Assembly: GCA_947396885.1 (NCBI GenBank)
Contig: OX377204.1
Span: 89,786,728-89,850,727, forward strand
Reading direction: 5' to 3'
Source: Heligmosomoides polygyrus polygyrus
Lineage: Eukaryota; Nematoda; Chromadorea; Rhabditida; Heligmosomidae
Length of the DNA stretch: 64,000 nucleotides
This document shows, in pieces, positions 1 to 10,302 of this stretch; position 1 is the first letter of the stretch, and each line of letters starts with the position of its first letter. A program made the translations under genes and the position numbers. The notes under the pieces were generated by a model, which was not told the origin of the DNA, ran no database searches, and worked only from the letters and a program-made list of their open reading frames with translations.

Positions 1-177
1 GATGTTATACATAAAGCAAACCGGTCTTCTTACAGGGAGAGCCTTCAAACATGCGATGAGCCCGCAGTCCAAAACCGTAGTTAGTTTTTTTTTTCGAAAT
101 GCTGTTCTGTGGAGTCGAAAAAAGGCGTGCGAAAACGCGAGCGCGCCCTGCTGCCACCCCACTGAATGTGGTCGGTT

Positions 178-275
178 GGCGCAGTGGATAGCGATGTCGC
201 GTCTCGGGAGCACCGAGTGGGTGGCTACTGTTCTGTCCCGGTGTCGTCCAGTGCTTTTGTTATCACAGTTACACT
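178..275 (+). repeat. tRNA-like SINE head (weak)
   Basis: A stretch starting near 178 carries an A-box-like string (TTGGCGCAGTGGATAGC) typical of tRNA-derived SINE heads. No good B box or tail is visible, so this may be an old fragment or a chance match. Confidence 0.3.
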
Positions 276-298
276 TTGTGTAAAAATGTGCGTTTTAG

Positions 299-3200
299 TT
301 CTACTTCGGTAAATCCCAATGGGCCGAGGAAGCAGGTGGAGAGGTTGTGTATATCAAGAAAGATGTTAAGGATCCGGTGAGTCAATGTTGCTTATTTTTT
401 AGCTACGGTTTTTGCTTTTGAAGGTCTCGTACAGAAGTAATGCAACTACTGTTGTTCAATGCTAATTTAACTTTCATATTATTTATTTATTTATTTATTT
501 TATGCTTCTGCCTTTCAACGTTTTACAATATCCGGCATCTCATTAGAACAACCCATTCATTTTTCCTTTTCGCTCCTTTTTCGGTTTTTGTTCTTGTTTC
601 CCCTTGCCATTTCTCGTTTCTTCTTTATTCCTATACGTTCCCGGGGCTTTCCCCTTTGTCATTATATTTCATTTATTTGTACGTGAAATTCACGCGAAGC
701 ATGAACAAACTTTATGATCGACGCTATAGGGTATATCAGGGGGATGTTCACATAACACAGAAATATGTGTAATGGGTAGAGATCGGCTTTAGTCATTTCG
801 TTTGTAGCATACGCCACGATTCTACTTCGGACCTGTTCATAGTTCGCGATGGAAGCGAATGCCGTTAACGCTTGTTAACGGCATGGGTGGTCTCCGACCG
901 AATCGTGAGAAACGGATGTCAGATTAGTGACCAGCACCCCAAATAACCCCCTAGACAAAGTTTAGGCGAAAATTTTTTTTCGACCGAAGTCGTTTCGGTG
1001 GAGTCGGAACTTTTGACTAGTGCCAGCGAACTCAGGACAATTTGCGTTTGAAACCGTGGACCAACCGGTTTGAAACCCGTTGTTTAGTAACGACCATGAA
1101 AGGGTTTAAAATCTCAGTGAAAGGGTTTGTAACCGAGCACGAAAGGGCGTCCACGCCCCTCGCTGCGCAGTAGCAACACGAGCTGCGGGGGCGTGGCCTC
1201 CTTTTGTGCTTGGTTACCTTTCATAGATGGTTTCAAACTCTTTCATGGTCGGTTACTAACCAACGGGTTTCAAACGGGTTAGTCCACAGTTTTTCAGTTT
1301 CAAACGCAAATTTGTCTGAGAATGAGTTGCTCATGGAGAGCATTCAAGTCAATTAATGTCGAGCGATTGCTTGGAAAGAGGCGGTATGTATCTTTTGTCA
1401 ACGTGTCCAGTCCCTCCTGTTGCTCCAGTCTCTGGCTATGAACTAGCCCTTATACGGGATATCGTTGAGGCAACCTGAACGCGTGTTTAGTCCACACAAT
1501 GACCTGCGGTGACCAGCCGATGAACAAGTCAGCGTTTTATCCTTCCCAGAATAAGACCGGGATTAATTCACCGACCCAGGACGGATGGAAGGCTTGATTG
1601 GCCTGGCCCGAACCCGATACGAGGACCTTGAATTTGACTGCACGCGTTTTGCGCCATGTGTGCCTACTGGACTCCCCTTGTTAGCAGGGGAGGAACCTGG
1701 GGAGGAAGCACACCTTTGCTAGTGGTTTCCCGGGGCCTTACGCCTACGCTCGCTCCGCTAGTTTCCTGCCACGGAATACCTCCTAATACTTCGGATTCCA
1801 AAAGGCTCTGCTGCTCCAAGAGTGGCGCAAAGTTAGAGGCTACGCATCATTTATCTAAGTAGCACCCTAGCCTACGCTACACCTGGTTGGACCTTTACTC
1901 AGATCATCCGAGGCGTCCCGACGGCTACGGGTGACCTTAGGCGTCCTACGACGACACGTGCGTAGCAATTAATATACGGATATATATGACAGACGCTATA
2001 CGTCTGCTTACATTGCAGTACACAGAGTAATCTCAAGCTGTTTATCTACGACCACGATACGTAAACAACACGTTCAATGCAAGATCCCTACGAGTTACCA
2101 GCCCTGAAGACCCTACCTACGCAACGCAGGACGAGAATCGGACCAGGGGTGCACACAAAATTTTGTGCGTTAAATATTTTTAACGAAATTTTTTAACGGA
2201 AAATTTTCGTTAAATTTCCGGTAAATCGTTAAATTTCGTTAAAAACACAGTTAGCTATAAACCATTATTTCAAGTGAAAAAATCAAGGAAAAACCTATGG
2301 GTTTCAACTTCAAGAGGTCAGCAGCTAAGTTCAAGGAATGCAGTGCAACACTGCAATTAAAATAAACAATTCAACATAGAAAAATAAACAAGCCTTCAAC
2401 AACAATTTATCTATAGAGCTTGAAATAAAAACAGCTAAGGAATTATCACTGACGATGATCACCGACAACGCATCTTAAAATGTGAGATCAGGCAGAACCC
2501 GGATCCCTTGTGTGGCTCTTCTACGAGCATGTACATACAATCTCGGGGCGGGCCCCAGCCCATTAGGTACAGAAAGAACTAATAAAAAATGCAATTGAAA
2601 GCCTATCAGTGGGATGTTAACACGTTGTCGAACGCACGATTTTCGAGCGCCTGGTGCGCGGGACCAATCCATTGCAACGTCGGGACGGTGACACGACATC
2701 ATGTCACAAGGTCCCACACTGCTTCAAGGTGTGACACGTCGTCAATGTTGTTAACGTTCAGAAAAAGTAGCTCTCCAAATTTTTGTTGTTGGCGTTTTTC
2801 AAAAATCATTTAAAATACGTCCAACGGCCGAAAACGTTGTCTCCGCCTCAACTGTTCCAGGTGGCGAGCAAAAGTATTCTGGGATAAGCAACGCCAGGTG
2901 AGGATAGGCATATCTTACGAGGAAATTAGATAAGCATTTTTGTGGATTCGTTGCCGTGCTTGTGGGTTCGGAGAGGAAATTTCTAGCTCCAAAATGCTTT
3001 AGAGGATACGGATGAAGGACAGCGTTATTCAGTCTCTTTTGGGAAGCGCCACGCATTCCGTTTTTATGTGATATCGTGGAGGCAATTTGAATGCGTGTTT
3101 GGTCGTACACATGTCTTGCGGTGGCCAACCGATGAAGAATTCAGCGCTTTTATCCCTCCCAGACAAGTATGGTACCAATTCTACCAATTCTCCGACATCG

Positions 3201-5164
3201 GAGGGATGGAGGGCTTGGTTGGCTCGAGGGGAAAATCCGAACCCTGAAAATGGTATCAGGTACACCCGACAGCAAGCACCTCTTCCGATTGCGCTGCACG
3301 CGCCCACAAAATGCATTGTTTCCAAAAATTCAAAACAAATCCATGGAAACATAAAAATATTCTTGCCGATTTCATCAGTTTTTTTTTTCTTCTTCAGGAA
3401 TTCAGGAGTCCTATTCGGGAGGATGAGACCTGCAAAATTAGTGAAGATTGAGGGCAAATGCGGGAAACTCACTGAGAAAAACGTCCGTTAAAAATTCCGT
3501 TAAATTTCCAAAAATTTCCGTTAAGTCGTTAAGCCAGATTTTAACGAGAAATGCCGTTAATTCGTTAAATTCGTTAAATCGTTAACCGTTAAATGTGCAC
3601 CCCTGAATCGGACCCACGGGGCACATCGTGCATCCTGCCGAGTGGCCTGCGCCAAGCCACGGCAGGGATGCCGATGACGGTTCCGCGGTTACCTGCTACG
3701 GCTGTCTGCTGCTATGGCGGGTCCTTCCTTCCTGAGCAACGTACGAAGTCTTCCTGCAACGATTCCGGAAATTGGCGGATTCGGGACTACGCTAGATCCA
3801 GACGAGCCGAGACGATGCCGGTCGAGACGAACGGATACGAGTACGAAGAGCCCATGCGATAGGCCTGCGACGACGGTGGGCTTGGCGCTGCCGCCTTTCC
3901 GGATCGTTCGGTACATTGTAGGCCCTCCGGGACCGGGCGCGCTGGACGTGGGGCGACTTTTAATTGTCCAATCCTGAGCAGTTGCGATACGCCACGGCAA
4001 CGCAATAGTCGGCGCCTCCTCCGACTGCGCTAGCACATGCCGTGTTGGATACAGATCTGGAGAATGCATGGTATATTCAAAAGGTAAACAATTAGTGACC
4101 TTGGAAATGTCTATGGTTAACCGTTGTTAACCTGTTTAAGGAGCCGGTAACTGGAGATGGCCACGTCAATTCCTATGAGTTTAGAAGCCAGCCTTTTGTG
4201 TAAAGAATGCATCGCGCAAACTACTCTCTTGGAAAATGAAGTCTTACCCATGCGGCTGCAGTGGTAGAAGTAAATTTGCATGATATGTTCCACTTGAAGA
4301 GCCAAATGAGGGTTATATAATTTGAAAGCTGTATCTGTGACAAAACGCGCGTGTAGCGCAGTCGGAGGAGGCGTCGGCTATCGCCTGCACCCCGATTCAA
4401 GGTTCTTGATTCGGATTTCCCGCCCAGGCTAGCCAAGCCTTTCATCCCTCTGTGGTGGTGAATTGGCAGCAGATTTGTCTGGGTAGGACAAAGTCTGACT
4501 TGTTCATCATCTGGCCACTGCAAGTCATTGTATGGGCAAATGCGCGCTCAAATCGCCTCCAGACACCACGTAGAAGTAGAATACGTAGTGCATTCCGAAA
4601 GTGATCGTGTAAAGCCGTCCTTAATTCTTTATTTTATTTTATTTATTGCACATGCTGTGCGCCATAAATAGTAAACGAAACAAATACTGTAGATTAAGCC
4701 AGAATACATACATAGTTCGGTTTGAGTATTCTTCAATCATTAGTGAATAATGCGGTAATTCTCTCGGTCAGGTTTTGTACAATGTGAGAAGTGCCGCGTC
4801 ATGCCGCACGTGCGTTTGAGTACGGATGGGCTGCCCCTCTATTGCGCCCAAAATTGGTTTCAAACGATTTTTGTGTCTTGTTTGCTTTCGATTGTTTGGC
4901 TAAACAGTCCAAAATTTGTGTAAAAACTAAGCCGTGAAAAAATTTGACAGCTGACACGTTTAGGTGCTTCGCTGTCCACCAACAGTAGGAGCTGTGGCAA
5001 TGGTTCATCGCGACAAGGACGTGTTCCCGTTCCTGAAATACGTGAATCACCTCGCGGAGACGGATCCTATCTATGTTTTTGGGTTCTCGGTGTACGGTGC
5101 AAAAGCGCTCGAGAGTACTAACAGTACACCTACGGAAGAAGGAGACAACTTGAAGGCTTCCTGA
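299..5164 (+). CDS. 3' part of an unrecognised multi-exon gene (two exons)
   Basis: I do not recognise this protein. An internal exon at 299-376 (26 codons, open, after a TTTTAG acceptor and before a GTGAGT donor) and a terminal exon at 4964-5164 (after CGTTTAG, ending in TGA) are both phase 0 and join in frame. The last exon encodes 66 residues, including VHRDKDVFPFLKYVNHLAE, and ends in an acidic, Ser/Thr-rich tail. No membrane segment is visible. The 5' part of the gene lies upstream of the window, or in exons I missed. The 4.6 kb intron holds a hAT element, three SINE copies and a palindromic MITE. I infer one gene from matching phase and orientation only; the two exons could belong to different genes. 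Confidence 0.45.
478..500. repeat. (ATTT)n microsatellite
   Basis: Short run of ATTT units inside the first intron of the partial gene at 299-5164. Such tails often mark old retroposon insertions; no other element could be delimited here. Confidence 0.6.
1029..1327. mobile_element. Palindromic MITE, about 300 bp
   Basis: The left part (GACAATTTGCGTTTGAAAC near 1037) is matched by the reverse complement near 1299-1317. The internal motifs TTTGAAACCCGTTG and CATGAAAGGGTTT also recur inverted, and the centre has an inverted CCACGCCCC / GGGGCGTGG pair. The arms therefore cover nearly the whole element, as in fold-back MITEs. No coding capacity. Target duplication not resolved. Confidence 0.65.
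1445..1660 (-). mobile_element. SINE, tRNA-headed family, minus strand
   Basis: Reverse-complement matches to the family also seen at 4345, 6310 and 44925: body motifs GGTCGGTGAATT, CTGACTTGTTC, GGTCATTGTGTGG and a run equivalent to CGCCTCCACGATAT. Divergent from the other copies and carrying a degraded head. Confidence 0.55.
2799..3060 (-). pseudogene. hAT transposase dimerisation-domain remnant
   Basis: Minus-strand reading contains YPHLALLIPEYF followed by VEAETTFSAVGRIL, which resembles the C-terminal hAT dimerisation region (a conserved hydrophobic block, then an F-S-x-x-G block). The catalytic part is absent. The reading runs into SINE sequence upstream (above about 3060), so this is a decayed fragment. 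Confidence 0.6.
3062..3315 (-). mobile_element. SINE (minus) inside hAT copy 1
   Basis: Matches the tRNA-headed SINE family in reverse. Its distance from the hAT end (about 285 bp) equals that of the SINE in the hAT copy at 44643-46418, so the SINE appears to be a fixed passenger of this hAT subfamily. Confidence 0.6.
4345..4640 (+). mobile_element. SINE, tRNA-headed family, plus strand
   Basis: The head has an A-box-like TGTAGCGCAGTCGGAGGAGG, followed by a body (TTGATTCGGATTTCCCG, GGTGAATTGG, CTGACTTGTTC, GCAAGTCATTGTATGG) and an AT-rich (ATTTT)n tail near 4630. The same order is seen at 6310-6590 and 44925-45190. Pol III-derived, non-coding. Confidence 0.65.
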
Positions 5165-5635
5165 TGTTTGCCTAGATTTGCATCGTTAAGGAAGTTGAAG
5201 TATTTCTTTGCTGGGTTAGTCGTCAATAGAGTTTCGAAAGGTTGTTTTGTTGAATTTTGCTGTTACTGTTTTGTTCTGCACCTATCCTTTAGATTGTAAA
5301 TAGCTATGACTATTTTGTTGTGTTGTTGTTATGCTGTTAAATTTTCTTTTCATAGAGTTTGCATTTTAATACAGTGAATCTTCTTGGCTTCTGGATCAGC
5401 ATAGAAAGCGGGGCTAATACAACAAGGGCTAATTTCCTTAGCATACCTATGGATGCCTTTTTAGGCTGCGTATAACGCAGTCTTTCGTGCCCTGGATGAG
5501 TCCGCTGTACCGTGGTAGAACTCATGCGGCGTTCAACCCGAAGCCACGTGTGCGGGACAGTCAGAGTCTAGGTCTTACCCATGCGCGCTAGCTCTTACAT
5601 TGCCTGCCACGTTAAGGTTAGGGCCTTGTTGCCCC

Positions 5636-5690
5636 TAAACAATATCTGCATTGGTATGAAGTAACCTCATACCAATGTAGATATTGTTTA
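5636..5690. repeat. Short hairpin, 23-bp arms
   Basis: Arms 5636-5658 and 5668-5690 are reverse complements with one mismatch around a 9-nt loop. Could be a tiny MITE or a structured RNA; nothing else identifies it. Confidence 0.6.
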
Positions 5691-6300
5691 AGACCTTTTC
5701 CGGGGCTGCTCCTGCGCTGGCTCCCGGCGACCCTCGCCCATATTCATATCACTCACGTGATACAATTGAACCAGTCGACCTTCTGCAGTATTAACCACTG
5801 CGCTCGGAATAAACACTCTCGAGTCGTATGACAGCGCGCAATGCATATCATACTTCATAGCAACTCAATACACACAATGCATATCATATAGGAACACTAC
5901 ATTCTACGAGTTAAAGGCTGAGCCCCGCCACATCACATACGGGTCAGCCCCAAGCGCAAACCGCAGATCCTTCCTGGCTCCTCTGGAGTCTGCGCTCACG
6001 AGGTCGGTGGCTCGGTCGGTCTATGCGGTTACCTCTGACTGCTGTTTCTGCGCGTCCTGTCCTGGTCGTCCTGGAGTCCTGCGCGGCTGGTCGAGTCGAT
6101 GTCCCGGAGTGGAGACCGCGCTGACGATGGAGTACCGGAGCAAAGAGCAAACCAACCGCTCGCTGCGACGATGACGATGCAGACTGCCGTACGCGCGCGT
6201 GGAGCGATTCATACTGCGTCGTGGGGCGTGCGTGCGACCGTATGCCCTCCGCGTTGGGACCTGAGCGCCTCCCAGCGTATGTGTCCTTGAAGAGTTGTGA
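5691..6300. other. No recognised feature
   Basis: No splice-supported exon, RNA gene or clear transposon end found between the hairpin and the SINE. Overlapping GC-rich open frames on both strands at 5944-6474 show no recognisable domain. Confidence 0.4.
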
Positions 6301-6309
6301 TGGAGCGTG

Positions 6310-6590
6310 GCGAACGTCACGACACAGTCGGAGGAGATGCCGGCTGTCGCGTGCGCCCCGATTCATGGTTCTTGATTCGGATTTTCCGCTCCGGCCCAAC
6401 CAAGTCTTCCATCCCTCCGGGGTCGGTGAATTGGTGTTACAGGACTTGGTAGAGCGCTGACTTGTTTGGGCCAAATACGCATTCAGATCGCCTCCACGAC
6501 ATCCTGTAGAAGTAGGGTGAGTGGCTCATCTCAAAAGGGAACGACTAACGCCGTTATTTATCCTTTTATCCTTTATAGAGATTTAGTGCG
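6310..6590 (+). mobile_element. SINE, tRNA-headed family, plus strand
   Basis: Shares CAGTCGGAGGAGATGCCGG, TTCTTGATTCGGATTTTCCG, GGGTCGGTGAATTGG and GCCTCCACGACATCCTGTAG with the other copies and ends in TTTATCCTTTTATCCTTTA. The first bases of the tRNA-like head are degraded. Confidence 0.6.
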
Positions 6591-6727
6591 ACTACACGCC
6601 TTAGGATTTATGGTTTACGACTTCCGACGGTTTTTTCGTAGTTACGATTTACGAAATTTCGGAATTCATTTAAATTCACAACCCTGATTCCTTTCCTCAC
6701 TTATACATACATATACATGCATATATA

Positions 6728-7466
6728 CCATTTTCACGTCGAACTGGACGCTTTTCAAATCAAATTGGACACTTTCCAACCAAATTGGACACTTTCCACG
6801 TCATATGCACTCTTCTAAGCTAGCCTAAGGCTTTTAAAATCAAAGCGAACTCTTTCAAATCGAAATCTAGCTCCTACATTAAACTATAGGCTCCAAAAAT
6901 GTTAGAATATTTTTTTGATCAAAAAAAAAAATTCGCTCCAACTTTCTTTGAAGTTTTAATGTACTTTCCAATAAGCGAACGCATAGGTCGAAATTTTATA
7001 AAAAAAAATTTTTCGAGGAAAAACAACAAAATAAACCTTGTTTTGAAGAGCAGGAAAGCGGCCATTTTATATTGTCGAACAAAGATTGTGCCATGCCCCC
7101 GTTCAGAGCTTCGCGATTTTCATTCGATTGATAGCAAAATTTCTGTTTGCATACAGTTTCACACAAGCAAGTGTAAAAACACACATATCCTAACTTTCTT
7201 GCTGCATGTAAGCAGTATCTGCACTATCAAATAAACGTTGAACTTTTTGAGTGCATGGCGCGATACCGCCCTTTGATGCAGGACATGATTGTTGCCTTGT
7301 TGCGCCTTAACACAGAACTTAAGTTATTTTTTCTGAAAAAATAATCATGACCTGTAAGAAGCTCGTCTTGATTTGGAAGACGCTCAACTTGACCTCAAAA
7401 TTCATAGGACAGCTTGGAAGAGTATCAAATTTGATATGAAAAGTGTCCAATTCGACGTGAAAATGG
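6728..7466. mobile_element. TA-flanked inverted-repeat element, about 740 bp
   Basis: Starts CCATTTTCACGTCGAA and ends with its reverse complement, with TA on both outer sides, consistent with a Tc/mariner-type non-autonomous element. The left arm contains repeats of the motif AAATTGGACACTTTCC, mirrored in the right arm. No convincing coding region. Confidence 0.6.
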
Positions 7467-8476
7467 TACATTTAGCCTCTGCACCGGCCTTGCCCTTGGA
7501 TTTAAAGGGGTTACCTGGTACCGATCGAGCGTGGCTACCGCAGTGTCGTGTCAGTACGGTAGCCTCTCTACAACTCGTACACTGAAGCCTATGTTGCACT
7601 TCGGCGACGTCGGCGAAGTATAACATATGCCTAAAATCGCAATTGGGCTGTGCTCGTATGGGATGTGGCCTACTGTGATTCCGCGCGAACGAGTTGTTAT
7701 TGTTATTGTTTATTACGATTGCATAAGGCAATAGGTCAGAAAGCAAACAGAGCAACAATCACAAAAAAGAACACAGGGACGGAAACAGACAAATAGTGAG
7801 ACAGTACTTACAAACAATCATACTATTCAACCAATTTCAGATCTATGCACCAAACTTTCAAATCGGCTTCGGAATTGTCTCGGTATTAGGAGAAACTGAA
7901 AGTGCTAATAGAATTTCAAGTAAATAACTACCTGCCCTATAAGTGAAAGATATTGACAAATTGGTTCTTGGTCGAAGTAGCTGTTGCTTATCGGAGTCAC
8001 TTCTTCTGAGCGAAGTCTTCATATCAAAGAATCTACAAGGCCCAGAATCCATGGTGAAGTGTAACAGCTTGTGTACAAGACAGATGTCAGAAACCCTGCG
8101 TTGAGATTCTCGGGATTCTAGGGGTAGTCCCAGATATTTATTTCTGATTGATGCTTTCGGTACACGTGAATATACGAAACTCCCTATTCTAAAAAGAAGC
8201 CTCTTGGTGAAGTTGTTCTGTATCTTTTCTCTAGCATAGATCTCCTTTTCCTTATGTGGAGCAAACGCGGATACACTTGATTCAATAACGGACTGTATAT
8301 ACGTGTTGTACACCATAAGGAGAACAGATTTATTCCTAGTGACTAATGCATTAAATATGTTGTATGTTTGTAACATAGCCGTGTTACATATAGCATGGAT
8401 ATGCCTTCCAAAGTCTAGGTTATTGCTATAAGAAAACCCAAATCCTTGACGAAGTCCACTTCCCGTAAAGCACATC

Positions 8477-9237
8477 CGGTACTATTGTACTTTTGGTACC
8501 CCACTTAATCTTGTTCAAAATAGATCTACTAGGGGTAATCTGCCATGGGAAGAACGAATATCATAGTCGTTTATTGCGGAAATGTCTTATAAGCCCGCTA
8601 TATTAAGTTGGAATCGCCCAAGGCCTTGCGAAATAGCGCGCGCTGGTAAGAGACGCAGAGACTCCGCCCCCTACTAGCACGCATTCGCGGCAGTCTCGGG
8701 TGGGGGGAGGGGGTTACCATAGTATCCTTGGCGCGCAGGCGCAGCGACTAGATACTCGCAGCAAATTAAATGCAGTCTTATCTCCTCGTTTCGACTACAG
8801 ATTCGATCTTATTTTCTTCCGAATAGGGCAAGAGAGGGACCTCTAGGATGAAGGCAATTTTATCACGGGTGTCCTAGTGGGCCCACACCCCGGATCCCAT
8901 CCCCTGTCTAATTATGTGCTCTCCTCCGCGTGAGCGAAAGATAGCACAGAACAGAGCTTTCAAGCCTTTTCGAGATTTCAAGGCTTATGCCCTGGCTAAC
9001 CTCTGCTGCAGGCTAGGGGCGGCGAAATAGTGCGCATTGTTAGGAGGAGTAGTCTCTGCGTCTCTTATCAGCGCGCGCTATCTCGCAAGGCCTTAGGCAA
9101 TTAGAGCTTAATATAACGGGCTTATAAGGCATTTCCGCAAAAAACGACTATGATATTCGTTATTCCCATGGCAGACTACCCCTAGTAGACCTATTTTGAA
9201 CAAGATTAAGTGGGGTACCAAAAGTACAATAGTACCG
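8477..9237. mobile_element. MITE with about 185-bp inverted ends
   Basis: The left end CGGTACTATTGTACTTTTGG is matched inverted at the right end, and homology continues for roughly 185 bp on each side. CACATC is duplicated at the borders (8471-8476, 9238-9243). The LINE coding sequence resumes directly on either side, which fixes the boundaries. Non-coding interior. Confidence 0.8.
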
Positions 9238-9295
9238 CACATCCTTCAATGTTGTACCTATGAGAAAGTTTTTCTATTCCGGAAGAAAGGTGTAA

Positions 9296-9631
9296 GGCCG
9301 GGGGCGTACTTCGATCGCCGCTATGCCATTGCGGCGCTCAGTTCATTGCCATTCCGTCGCACGCGGTCGAATAGTCAAAGGAAACTTCGGCGCGGTCGCC
9401 GCAACAGTAGCTTTCGGCATGCACGATGGCTTCGCGCGCCCATCGCGGGCATGACATACTTTTTCGCGCCACGCGCGGTATTTAGCGTTGGCCTTGGACG
9501 GATCGCCGTCGCGCTCCCTTGCAGAGCGATGAGCGATGCGACGAGCACTGAGCAGTTCAAAATCTTTCTCGCCGCTCTGCAAAACTCAGCGCTGCGATCC
9601 CATCGCGGCAACGGGAAGTATGCACGAGGCC
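9296..9631. mobile_element. PIF/Harbinger-like MITE, GC-rich
   Basis: Left end GGCCGGGGGCGTACTTC and right end (reverse complement) GGCCTCGTGCATACTTC form the inverted ends. A 3-bp TAA is duplicated on both sides, as expected for PIF/Harbinger. Sequence between is CpG-rich with many GCG/CGC words. It splits the LINE reverse transcriptase. Confidence 0.7.
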
Positions 9632-10302
9632 TAAGGCTACAGTCTTTTGAGGAGATAGCGGCAATTGCCACTTTCTCGCCCAATCAGCCATCAAATCTGT
9701 AGCACTTTGAAGCACACATACATCCTCTGAGCCTGCAGTAGTTTTGTAAATCTTTACGTCATCAGCATACACTTTTGTGATGGCGTTGCGCCGCTGCATA
9801 ACATCAGGAATCTCGGCAGTGAAGTTGTTGAAAAACAATGGGGAAAGGAGTCCCCCTGTGGGACTCCACTGCCTACCCTTTTTACAATTAAAAATGAAGA
9901 GTCTACTGTAACCTGAAATGTTTGCCCGGTGAGATATTGAGCAATTGTCGCGAACCTACAGTACAACGTGCAGAATCATAGATTCTGGGCCATTGCGGTC
10001 GTATCCGAGGCACACGCAGAGTTCCTTAAGCTTGGGCGAGCGGGCGAAGGGTTACTCTGTCTTCATTCGCTGACGCGGAGGAAGGCACTAATTCTCTCAA
10101 AGCTAAATACTGCACCCCTCCCCCCTCCTTCCCGTATCGCTTCTAATTGTAAGACCGGCACTTCATTTTCTGACGTCTGTGTTTCTAGCAAAATAAACTA
10201 ATCCAGTTTTTTTATTCATTGGATAATATCAATTTCCGAAATAAACAACACCATGCTTCAGATTGTAGAGGCTGGTGGGGTTCATTCATTACTACTGCTG
10301 CA

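Larger units (their letters stand above)
2144..3605. mobile_element. hAT-superfamily element, copy 1
   Basis: The ends are inverted (CAGGGGTGCACA on the left, GTGCACCCCTG on the right) and flanked by a perfect 8-bp target duplication AATCGGAC (2136-2143 and 3606-3613), the hallmark of hAT transposition. Sub-terminal sequence is rich in short TTAACG motifs on both sides. The interior carries only a transposase C-terminal remnant and a SINE, so the copy is non-autonomous. Related copies lie at 21173 and 44643. Confidence 0.85.
7858..9966 (-). pseudogene. CR1/Jockey-like LINE reverse transcriptase, broken
   Basis: Read on the minus strand from 9966 downward: a block with the RT motif SGVPQG, then VYADDVKIY (catalytic YADD), then MADWARKWQLPLSPQK, then the C-terminal thumb region with NLDFGRHIHAICN, continuing to about 7858. 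This is the usual order for the RT of a CR1/Jockey-type non-LTR retrotransposon. The frame is interrupted by a 761-bp MITE (8477-9237), a 336-bp Harbinger-like MITE (9296-9631) and small frameshifts. No endonuclease domain is present. Dead copy. Confidence 0.7.

Noticed and set aside
5488..5515. Hammerhead-like string CTGGATGAGTCC
   Set aside because: The core has an extra G, and no GGAC-GAAAC partner lies downstream.
5944..6474. 176-codon minus-strand frame
   Set aside because: GC-rich overlapping frames on both strands, and the end runs through SINE sequence; no recognisable domain.
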